DNA from: Erythrobacter sp.
Lineage (GTDB): Bacteria; Pseudomonadota; Alphaproteobacteria; Sphingomonadales; Sphingomonadaceae
Length of the DNA: 22,200 nt
Direction of reading: 5' to 3'
Assembly: GCA_002695185.1 (NCBI GenBank)
Contig: NZOF01000022.1
Span: forward strand, 1 to 22,200
Shown piece by piece: positions 8,035 through 13,941 of the stretch (the first letter of the stretch is position 1; each line of letters begins with the position of its first letter). The notes under the pieces were generated by a model. That model was not told the DNA's origin. It made no database searches and worked only from the letters and a program-made list of their open reading frames with translations. A program made the translations under genes and the position numbers.

Positions 8035-8838
8035 ATGAGCTTCACCCGCACGCGCGCAGCGCGACTTCTGTCGCGCAAAATCCTTCGCGCCGAATCGCTG
8101 AGCGGGGGAGACATTTCTGCGGTGAAGCGGCTGTTCATCGCCGAAGGCGAGACGATCATCGCCAAGGAGACTGTCTTCGCCGACGCGGAAGCCGGCATGC
8201 TCCGGGCGCTGGAACGGACCGGCGCGCCAGTGCCGCAAATCCTTGGCGTCGAGCGAGACCTGCTCCTCCGGTCTGACATGCCCGCAGGAGGGAAGCTATC
8301 GAGATCCTGGGTGCACCTCGCCGAGATACTGGACCAGGTTCATGGAACGCTAGGTGAGAGTTATGGTTGGGACCATGACTATGCCTTTGGCACCGTGAAA
8401 ATCGTCAATAGCCGCACGGACGTGTGGCATGCCTTCTGGGCCGCGAACCGTCTTCGTTGCCATATTCCGTTCATAGACCGGCATGTCGGTGAACGAGTTG
8501 GGGTTTTGGCCGACAGGCTGGGTGACCTCTTGCCGGCGCGGCCAGCGGCATCGCTCCTGCATGGCGATCTATGGGGTGGAAACATCCTGGTCGCGAACGA
8601 CCATGTCACCGCGGTGATCGATCCCGCCAGCTATTATGGCGACCGTGAGGTCGATCTTGCCATGCTGAGCCTTTTCGATCGTCCTCCAGCGGTCTTCTAC
8701 GAGGCGTGCGGGCTGCCGCAGGGCTGGGAGGAACGCCAGGCGATTTATCGGCTCTGGCCGCTGCTGGTCCATCTGCGGCTGTTTGGAGACAGCTATCGTC
8801 AGGCGGTGCTTGAGACCCTGCACGCCATCGGTGGATGA
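8035..8838 (+). CDS. fructosamine/ketosamine kinase family protein
   Basis: A 267-residue protein with the aminoglycoside-phosphotransferase-like fold of the fructosamine-3-kinase family. HGDLWGGN (176-183) is the catalytic loop with its Asp, followed by the metal-binding DPASYYGDREVDLAM (from 196). Lys 54 in the segment TIIAKETVF may be the ATP-binding lysine. The length is normal for the family. Family members phosphorylate ketosamines on glycated amines and proteins in the cytoplasm, promoting deglycation; the substrate here cannot be read from sequence. No Shine-Dalgarno is obvious before the ATG at 8035, so the start is uncertain. The gene is unrelated to plasmid functions and converges on the HIRAN gene 12 bases away, so it looks like cargo. 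Confidence 0.9.
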   Translation: MSFTRTRAARLLSRKILRAESLSGGDISAVKRLFIAEGETIIAKETVFADAEAGMLRALERTGAPVPQILGVERDLLLRSDMPAGGKLSRSWVHLAEILDQVHGTLGESYGWDHDYAFGTVKIVNSRTDVWHAFWAANRLRCHIPFIDRHVGERVGVLADRLGDLLPARPAASLLHGDLWGGNILVANDHVTAVIDPASYYGDREVDLAMLSLFDRPPAVFYEACGLPQGWEERQAIYRLWPLLVHLRLFGDSYRQAVLETLHAIGG

Positions 8839-8850
8839 TCTTCTATCAGC

Positions 8851-9306
8851 TCAGTCGTCAGGTGGAATATAGTCAGGATAGAAGCCGCTATCCTCCTCGG
8901 TATCCGCTCTTTCCACCTTCACCGCGCGGGGCGGCGGCAAGACAGGATCTTCGCCGCTGAAGCTGATGCGGATGATCGCGCCGCCCTCCACCGCCTCCTG
9001 GAATATCCCGCGAATTTCTTCGCCCTGCGCCATACGCGCACCGATCCAGCCACATCGCTCAGCAGAGACATAGCCGATCTGAATGCCGCGCACGCTGAAT
9101 ATGGCGATAGCGGATGGGTCGAAGGGATTTTTTGGCTCCGGGACAAGATCGACCAACTCGCCAGGAGCGCATAACCGGATTTCGAACAGCCGGTTGCTGC
9201 GATCCTTATTATCATGAATGGCACCGACGACGGCGAGGCTCATATCCGGACAACTCATGGCGAGATCGATAGGATCGGCTTCACGGTCGCCAAGACGGAT
9301 TAGCAC
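8851..9306 (-). CDS. HIRAN domain-containing protein
   Basis: A 151-residue reverse-strand protein. Residues 22-115 form a HIRAN domain, starting at MSLAVVGA and including a CAPGELVDLVPEPKNPFDPS segment, AIAIF and IQIGYVSAERCGWIGARM. HIRAN domains bind 3' single-stranded DNA ends in larger eukaryotic helicases. Standalone bacterial versions occur on phages and mobile elements, with suggested roles at stalled or processed DNA. The C-terminus is acidic and proline-rich. The longest reading starts at a GTG (9306); ATGs at 9258 and 9243 are alternatives, the last just before the domain. None has a strong Shine-Dalgarno. It is the only leftward gene in the first 12 kb, and its 3' end faces the kinase gene. 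Confidence 0.8.
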   Translation of the reverse strand: MLIRLGDREADPIDLAMSCPDMSLAVVGAIHDNKDRSNRLFEIRLCAPGELVDLVPEPKNPFDPSAIAIFSVRGIQIGYVSAERCGWIGARMAQGEEIRGIFQEAVEGGAIIRISFSGEDPVLPPPRAVKVERADTEEDSGFYPDYIPPDD

Positions 9307-9607
9307 TTGCAGGCGACAAACCTTGGGGCTTTACGCTACGGAAAGCAGAAATCAGCCGCCTATCCTCCTTCGGTGGATTTCTCGCTCCGCTTTTCCGCTC
9401 GACGTGCTGTCTGGTTCCCGCCGAGGTCGTCCGCTTGCCGTCCGACGACCTGACGTGAAAGCGGAGAAGCGGTGGTGAATACTGCAGATTTTTCGTGCTG
9501 CTCACACGGCGGCGCGCGGCGAGAGTGCAGGTAACGGAGGGGAGGAGGATTTTGGAAGGTGTCGCTTTCGAATGGTCGAGAGTGGCATCATCCAAGGAGT
9601 TGAAGTC
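9307..9607. other. intergenic region between divergent HIRAN and DUF736 genes
   Basis: A 300-base divergent spacer that must hold promoters for both flanking genes. It contains an 8-bp inverted repeat, AGGTCGTC (9424-9431) with GACGACCT (9444-9451), and a purine tract GGAGGGGAGGAGGA (9536-9549). AAGGAG at 9594-9599 is the Shine-Dalgarno of the DUF736 gene. I see no convincing -35/-10 pair and no RNA gene. Confidence 0.4.
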
Positions 9608-10069
9608 ATGAATATCGGTGAAATCAAGCCCGTGAACGGTCGTCTTCAGGGCCATATCGCCACCCGCACGATCGACCTTCCCAAGGTCGGGCTGCGCCCG
9701 GTGCAGAGCATGCATGAACGTGCACCTGTCTTCGAAGTTGTCGCCCTCAATGTCGGCCGCCGCTGGGTACAGGTTGGAGCCCTCTGGGAAGCAACCGCCA
9801 AAAAGACCGGGGAGAGCTTCCTGCAAGGCTCGATCGATGATCCGAGCCTTCACGAGCCGCTGCCGATTGCCCTGTTCGGTACCGATGCCGAGGGTTATCG
9901 GGTCGCCTGGCGCCGGCCCGAGATGCGCGATGACTTCGGCGCCGCGCAGCAGAATGCCGAGCGGGCGACCGAGGGCCAAGGGGCTAGCGGCGGCTTTGGT
10001 GCAAGCACCGCAGACGCCGACGGCGCGCTGATGATGCACTCGGATTACGACGAGCAGTTCGCCAACTGA
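9608..10069 (+). CDS. DUF736 family protein
   Basis: A 153-residue member of the DUF736 family, small proteins widespread on alphaproteobacterial plasmids and ICEs with no established function. The hallmark start MNIGEIKPVNGRLQGHIATR is followed by PVFEVVALNVGRRWVQVGALWE and LPIALFGTDAEGYRVAWRRPE. The last 50 residues are low-complexity Gly/Ala/Asp-rich, making it longer than typical 100-120-residue relatives. An in-frame start at 9572 exists, but AAGGAG (9594-9599) fits the ATG at 9608. A strong terminator follows at 10092-10128, so this is probably a single-gene transcript. Confidence 0.92.
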   Translation: MNIGEIKPVNGRLQGHIATRTIDLPKVGLRPVQSMHERAPVFEVVALNVGRRWVQVGALWEATAKKTGESFLQGSIDDPSLHEPLPIALFGTDAEGYRVAWRRPEMRDDFGAAQQNAERATEGQGASGGFGASTADADGALMMHSDYDEQFAN

Positions 10070-10091
10070 TCCATCCAAATCCGCAACACGA

Positions 10092-10128
10092 GGCCGGGAA
10101 AGCACCATGCTTTCCCGGCCATTTTTCG
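10092..10128 (+). terminator. strong intrinsic terminator after the DUF736 gene
   Basis: GGCCGGGAAAGC pairs perfectly with GCTTTCCCGGCC around an ACCAT loop, and a T-rich tail (ATTTTTC) follows. A 12-bp perfect stem with a U tract is unambiguous. It isolates DUF736 from the gene starting at 10162. Confidence 0.92.
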
Positions 10129-10161
10129 TCCTGATCTCCCTCATCATGAAAGGGAAGTGCC

Positions 10162-11172
10162 ATGGCTACGAATTTCCGCGCGAGCGTCGATCGCTTCGCC
10201 GACCTGCCGACCCTCTACGCTCAGATGACGGCTACCCCCGAATTTCAGGCTGCCTTTGGCGACCCGCTCAGCCTGTCGATTGTCGAGCCGGGCGAGGAAC
10301 CTCGCGAGCATGAGATGCCCGAGCCGTTCGCAGCCCAGGCCGAATGCGGGGGCATCGTTGCCGCTATATTCGACCTCTTCACGGGCACGCGACTGGAGCC
10401 GCTCGCTCCCGACATTGCTTGGGGCATCGTCAACAGCTTCCACTTCGTCGCCGGAAAACTCGAGCGGCGGGAAGATAGCCTCGCCAGGGAGGTGGGCGAT
10501 CTGGCCCGCGACCCCGACGGCAGCGAGATCTATTCGACAACGCTGGAGGAGAGGCAGCTTCTTTGCCAATCGACCGCCGAACAGCGTCAGGCGATCGAAT
10601 GCATGCGCGACTATTCCGCAGAAATGTACCGAGTCCAGTCGGGTTGGCCTTGGTCGCCGGCGCGCGGGACGAGGGCATCTTCAGCATCAAGCGCAAGCCA
10701 GATTGCGGCCCTGGACTTCCTGCGTGCCAGGCAACTTGCGACGCGAGAAAGGCACATGCCCCAGGGGCCTATCGTCGTCGTGACGGGTCCCGCCGACTGG
10801 CATGACTGGAGGCAAATTTGGGATCGGCTCGATGCGATCAAGGTCCGTGTGCCGCATATGACGCTGGTCACAACGGGCCAGAGACGCGGCGTCGATCAGA
10901 TCGCGGCGGCTTGGGCCGCGCGCCCTGAAATCGGGGTTCCAGTCGTCGTCTACGGTCTCTACGGATCGGGGCGTAAAACAGCGTTCACCCGAAACCGCAA
11001 AATCCTCGACCTGAAGCCCGTCGAGGCGCTGCTGTGCGAGGGATCTGGCATCCAGGCGAACCTCTATCAACTCCTGCGTCAGGCCGACATTCCGATCCAT
11101 GCGTTTCGGAAGGTCGATCAATGTGTCGATACCGAAGCGATGGCACTCAGTCGTCGGCGCCCTGTTCATTGA
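10162..11172 (+). CDS. DUF2493 (SLOG-like) protein, paralog 1
   Basis: A 336-residue two-part protein. Residues 1-180 are helical with conserved landmarks DIAWGIVNSFHFVAGKLE, DGSEIYSTTLEERQLLC and CMRDYSAEMYR. Residues 201-320 form a DUF2493 domain of the SLOG superfamily: GPIVVVTGPADWHDW, LVTTGQRRGVDQIAAAWAA and TRNRKILDLKPVEALLCEGSG. SLOG domains often bind nucleotides or nucleotide-derived ligands. The usual first-strand GGR motif is replaced by GPAD, so ligand preference may have changed. Start at 10162, with GGGAAG about five bases upstream. The same N-terminal part is seen in the paralog at 11785. The gene is followed 12 bases later by a 71-residue gene and the two probably form one transcript. 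Confidence 0.87.
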   Translation: MATNFRASVDRFADLPTLYAQMTATPEFQAAFGDPLSLSIVEPGEEPREHEMPEPFAAQAECGGIVAAIFDLFTGTRLEPLAPDIAWGIVNSFHFVAGKLERREDSLAREVGDLARDPDGSEIYSTTLEERQLLCQSTAEQRQAIECMRDYSAEMYRVQSGWPWSPARGTRASSASSASQIAALDFLRARQLATRERHMPQGPIVVVTGPADWHDWRQIWDRLDAIKVRVPHMTLVTTGQRRGVDQIAAAWAARPEIGVPVVVYGLYGSGRKTAFTRNRKILDLKPVEALLCEGSGIQANLYQLLRQADIPIHAFRKVDQCVDTEAMALSRRRPVH

Positions 11173-11184
11173 CGGGAGGTGGAT

Positions 11185-11400
11185 ATGGCGATCCCGGACT
11201 ATCTCAGGGATAATTTCAAGACGCTCCTGCGCGGGGCAGCCGATCAAAATCCAGCGCTGATGGAATGTCAGGACGTTGCGACTGGCGAGCCCCGATACGT
11301 CATCTGCGCCGTAGGTCGAGACGGCAGCGCCTATGTCATGACGTCCTTTGGTCATTTAGCCGAGGGCAACCCCTATGACGCCTATCTTCCGCCTTCATAA
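11185..11400 (+). CDS. small conserved hypothetical protein (DUF6117-like)
   Basis: A 71-residue protein: MAIPDYLRDNFKTLLRGAAD, then ALMECQDVATGEPRYVICAV and a C-terminal FGHLAEGNPYDAYLPP. It resembles small proteins from sphingomonad plasmids that I believe are labelled DUF6117; that family name is from memory. GGGAGG at 11174-11179 precedes the ATG at 11185, which I prefer to an in-frame GTG at 11179. It is 12 bases downstream of the DUF2493 gene, and a terminator follows. Function is unknown. The beta-rich RYVICAVGRDGSAYVMTSF core suggests a compact ligand- or protein-binding fold. Confidence 0.82.
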   Translation: MAIPDYLRDNFKTLLRGAADQNPALMECQDVATGEPRYVICAVGRDGSAYVMTSFGHLAEGNPYDAYLPPS

Positions 11401-11428
11401 GGGCGGGAGGATCGGCGGCTCAATCTGA

Positions 11429-11467
11429 AGGGATCGGTAGCGCACTCCGCTGCCGGTCCCTTTTTTC
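11429..11467 (+). terminator. intrinsic terminator after the 71-residue gene
   Basis: GGGATCGGTAGCG pairs with CGCTGCCGGTCCC, allowing two G-U pairs, around a short CACTC-type loop. Six T residues follow. It closes the DUF2493/DUF6117-like transcript. Confidence 0.88.
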
Positions 11468-11784
11468 ATTCGGAACCGGGGGAGGCCTAACGCCCAATCG
11501 GCAGGTCTGGCGGACAGGAAGGGGCTCCGGCTCGAGAGGTCACTTCAAGAAAAATTCTCTCTCAACGACTTCTTATTTTGGCACGGGACCGCGTCGGCCT
11601 CAAGGACGCCGGGGCCCCACCATTTTCTTTGGCGGGGCTGTCGTCGCGCGCCGCCGCCAGAATGATGTGCCGCCAAAGAAAATCGTGACCCCCAGCGCCG
11701 CTTCGCGGTCGCTTCGCGATCCTTGACCCCGCCGCTCGGAGCCCGTGCAGGGAGGGGAGCCTCTTGAAGAAGAAGGAGGTTCCG
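11468..11784 (+). other. intergenic region upstream of the second DUF2493 gene
   Basis: A 317-base gene-free spacer. It holds a relatively AT-rich patch (11545-11580), the 14-bp inverted repeat at 11622-11683, a short tandem of CGCTTCGCG (about 11700-11720), a purine tract (11748-11759) and the Shine-Dalgarno AAGGAGG at 11773-11779. A promoter must be here, since a terminator lies just upstream, but no -35/-10 pair stands out. Confidence 0.4.
11622..11683. repeat. 14-bp perfect inverted repeat
   Basis: ATTTTCTTTGGCGG (11622-11635) is repeated in inverse as CCGCCAAAGAAAAT (11670-11683), separated by 34 bases rich in CGCCG. Both arms are exact. No T tract follows, so it is not an obvious terminator. 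It could be a paired operator, a recombination or replication site, or the remnant ends of a small element. Confidence 0.7.
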
Positions 11785-12723
11785 ATGACCAAAATGCTCA
11801 GCCATGACGCAGCCCTGGATCTATTCGCCGACGCCTTTGTGGAAACTACCGATCGCTACCGCATCGTAGCGGGCGAGGATGTGACAGACGCGCCAATGCC
11901 CGACGGCGAGACGGTGGCGCAGGCGACCGAAATGGTCGTCCGCACGCTCTTCGATGTGCTGCGCGATACGCGGCTGGAGGGCATTGCCGGCCAGATCGCA
12001 TGGGGAATTGTGCACAGCTTCCATAAGGTCGCCAGCCAGATCGAAGGGCAAGCAGACAAGGCTGCGCAGAACGTCCGGCGGCTTCTCGAGCAAGCCGACG
12101 GAAGCGAGGTCGGCTCGGTGGAGCTGGAGGAAGCGCAGATGCTCTGCCACTCACTCGATGAGACACAGGATGCGCTCGCCTGCATGCGAGACCATGCCGC
12201 CGCAACCTATCGCGCTGAAACCGGCAAGCCCTGGTCGTCGCCGCGGGCATCACTGACATCCTCGAAACGCACTGCATCAGTGATTGCGGCCACTGATTTC
12301 CTCGCCGCCAGGCGCAAGCGTCAAATCGATCAGAAGGCGCCGCAGGGGCCGCTCGTCCTGTTTTCGGGAGGGCAGATGTGGGAGGACCACCGCCTTCTCT
12401 ACACTGCGCTGGACAATATCCGCGCGCGCATTCCCACGATGGTCCTCGCCACCACCGCCCAGGACAAGGGGTGTGACGCCATCGCGGCAGCGTGGGCCGC
12501 GCGCAATGGATGCAAGATCATAGCCTTCACCCTCAATCGGAAGCTGGGGAACCGGGCCGGTTTCGCGCGCAATGACCAACTGATCGGGTTGCGCCCGGTC
12601 GAAGCAGTGGTGTGCGAAGGGTCAGGTCTTCAGAGCCATCTCGCCCGGGAGGTCCGCAAGCATGGCATCCCGGCACACTTCTTCGCAATCGCAGATCAGC
12701 GTCGAGGCGAGGCTGCGCGATAA
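11785..12723 (+). CDS. DUF2493 (SLOG-like) protein, paralog 2
   Basis: A 312-residue protein with the same two-part architecture as the gene at 10162. The N-terminal half has QIAWGIVHSFHKVASQIE, DGSEVGSVELEEAQMLC and CMRDHAAATYRAETGKPWS, each matching a segment of paralog 1. The DUF2493 domain (187-300) has GPLVLFSGGQMWEDHRLLY, ATTAQDKGCDAIAAAWAA and FARNDQLIGLRPVEAVVCEGSG. It keeps GG in the first-strand loop but has Gln for the usual Arg. An in-frame TTG lies at 11764, but AAGGAGG (11773-11779) fixes the ATG at 11785. The copies have diverged too far for a recent duplication. The ligand is unknown. Confidence 0.87.
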   Translation: MTKMLSHDAALDLFADAFVETTDRYRIVAGEDVTDAPMPDGETVAQATEMVVRTLFDVLRDTRLEGIAGQIAWGIVHSFHKVASQIEGQADKAAQNVRRLLEQADGSEVGSVELEEAQMLCHSLDETQDALACMRDHAAATYRAETGKPWSSPRASLTSSKRTASVIAATDFLAARRKRQIDQKAPQGPLVLFSGGQMWEDHRLLYTALDNIRARIPTMVLATTAQDKGCDAIAAAWAARNGCKIIAFTLNRKLGNRAGFARNDQLIGLRPVEAVVCEGSGLQSHLAREVRKHGIPAHFFAIADQRRGEAAR

Positions 12724-12741
12724 GGCAAGGACCGAACGCAG

Positions 12742-12780
12742 ATGGGCGACGGAGCGCTTGGTTCCGCCGCCCATTTTTTT
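12742..12780 (+). terminator. intrinsic terminator after DUF2493 paralog 2
   Basis: ATGGGCG-CGGA pairs with TCCG-CGCCCAT with one base bulged on each side, and seven T residues follow directly. It ends 90 bases before the stop codon of the leftward gene, so it serves only the rightward transcript. Confidence 0.88.
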
Positions 12781-12869
12781 GTCGCGAGGGAGAAGATCGA
12801 CGTGCTCGGGGACCCGGACGAAAGGCGCCATGCGCCTGTCGTCCGCGCCCGTCGCACGTCGATGCAGGC

Positions 12870-13202
12870 TCAGCCGGGCTGACCCTGGCCAGCTGCGCGC
12901 GGCTCCGCCGTGCTCGCTGCAGGGACAACCCTTCGGGTTGGCTTGGGAGGTGGGATGCTCCCGCGTTCGGCGATGACGCTCCGCAGAGCGTCCATCACCC
13001 TTTCTCCGCCGATCCGAATTGCGTGGTCCACTATGTCGCGAAAGGCGCGCTCGCTCAGATGCTCCACGGCGAGATCCTCTACCAGCAAAGCATATTTGCC
13101 GCGCAAGGCGCGGCGGGCGCCAAGCACCTCCTGGGCGAGTTTCCTCTCCCGGGCCTCCAGATCCGCAAGCCGTTCTCTGTCTGTCATTTTTGGCACTACC
13201 AT
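12870..13202 (-). CDS. small coiled-coil protein, possible relaxosome accessory factor
   Basis: A 110-residue leftward protein. Residues 6-35 form a charged heptad-like helix (TDRERLADLEARERKLAQEV, then GARRALRGK), followed by LLVEDLAVEHLSERAFRDIV and a DALRSVIAERG helix; the tail is Pro/Arg-rich and disordered. Size, coiled-coil start and position opposite a tra operon recall small TraC/TraD-type accessory proteins of alphaproteobacterial conjugation systems, but I cannot assign a family. Its start is ambiguous: AAGGAG lies two bases before the ATG at 13202 and eight before an in-frame GTG at 13196; the ATG at 13187 has none. The frame is open to 13316, but that extension is Arg/Trp-rich and unlikely. 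It diverges from the tra operon across the hairpin-rich candidate oriT. Confidence 0.6.
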   Translation of the reverse strand: MVVPKMTDRERLADLEARERKLAQEVLGARRALRGKYALLVEDLAVEHLSERAFRDIVDHAIRIGGERVMDALRSVIAERGSIPPPKPTRRVVPAASTAEPRAAGQGQPG

Positions 13203-13283
13203 TGCTCCTTCGATGCGATGGTCTGCCCGCCATCTCCATCTTGGCCGAAGTCGCAACCAATGTGCAAGAGGCCTGAGTGTAAG

Positions 13284-13488
13284 CCCCCTTCGGGGGAGCC
13301 CCGCGCCTACCGGCACGATGCTGACGCAGCGGCTGAACCGCTGCGAAGGAAGGACGCACGGCTCGAGGCCGTTTGTAATGCACCGTACGCACGGGTGCTG
13401 CGGGCGCGAATCGTGAGGATTCCTGCGGCCTTCCGGGATGTTTTTCGGTCAGAGGCAATGGCACTGATGGACGCCGGGCGGCACTGAT
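13284..13488. other. hairpin array and direct repeats, candidate origin of transfer
   Basis: Five small inverted repeats follow one another: CCCCC/GGGGG (13284-13296), CGCAGCGG-CTGAA-CCGCTGCG (13325-13345, 8-bp perfect stem), ACGGC/GCCGT (13358-13372), GCACC/GGTGC (13380-13398) and GAATC-GTGAG-GATTC (13408-13422). Then GGCACTGAT occurs twice with a 20-bp period (13460-13468 and 13480-13488). The region is non-coding, lies between a putative accessory gene and the relaxase operon, and has the usual look of an oriT. No known nic consensus was recognised. Confidence 0.45.
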
Positions 13489-13562
13489 CGGCAGTCAATT
13501 ATCTGTAACTCTTTGATCTGCCTTGGCACCATTTAGCTGCCGCCTCGTCCCAGCATAATCAT

Positions 13563-13591
13563 TTGAGATCGGCCTGTTGGTGCCGTATAAG
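13563..13591 (+). promoter_or_regulatory. sigma70-like promoter of the tra operon
   Basis: TTGAGA (13563-13568) and TATAAG (13586-13591) are separated by exactly 17 bases, and each matches its consensus hexamer at five of six positions. It lies about 48 bases upstream of the proposed TTG start of the ribbon-helix-helix gene. GGCACC (13525-13530) and GGTGCC (13579-13584) form an inverted pair around the -35, a possible operator. Confidence 0.6.
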
Positions 13592-13638
13592 GGCGCTGCT
13601 TCATCATCGTGATCAGGCGTCGGACAGGAGTTCGGCGC

Positions 13639-13941
13639 TTGCCCAGAATTACCATCAGGTTCAAGGACGCGCTCTATGAGCGCCTCGTCGGCGGCGCCCG
13701 AGCCTCCGACACAACCGTTCCCGACTATGTGCGCGACATCCTCAACCGATTCGAGGGTATGGACGCGGGCGGTTATCATGGCCGCTTCGATGAGGTGCAG
13801 GCTACCCTCATACAGGTCTTCGCCATCCTTGCCGCATCGGTGGGAACGAGGCGCCCCGACATTCTGCAAAAAGGGATGGAGGATGCCCGCGCCCTGCTCC
13901 TCGAACGCGGGCTGCTCGAAGCTGGGGAGGGTGCGCGATGA
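13639..13941 (+). CDS. ribbon-helix-helix protein, probable relaxosome/tra regulator
   Basis: A 100-residue protein. Its first 40 residues fit a ribbon-helix-helix DNA-binding domain: strand PRITIRFKD, helix ALYERLVGGARAS, then TVPDYVRDILNRFE. The rest is helical (EVQATLIQVFAILAASVG). In F- and R388-type systems, a ribbon-helix-helix protein next to traD and traI (TraY/TrwA type) binds oriT and represses the operon. I infer the same here. A GTG at 13609 is in frame, but the GGAG near 13627-13630 fits a TTG at 13639, whose product starts exactly at the ribbon strand. It overlaps traD by four bases (ATGA), indicating translational coupling. The operon promoter at 13563-13591 is directly upstream. 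Confidence 0.75.
   Translation: MPRITIRFKDALYERLVGGARASDTTVPDYVRDILNRFEGMDAGGYHGRFDEVQATLIQVFAILAASVGTRRPDILQKGMEDARALLLERGLLEAGEGAR

Noticed and set aside
13304..13316. Upstream start for the coiled-coil gene at 13316
   Set aside because: The extra residues are Arg/Trp-rich and run through the hairpins. A good AAGGAG supports a start near 13202-13196.
12612..13487. 291-codon forward reading frame
   Set aside because: It overlaps the end of the DUF2493 gene, a strong terminator, the leftward coiled-coil gene and the hairpin array. Its translation is Arg/Pro/Ser-rich with no domain.
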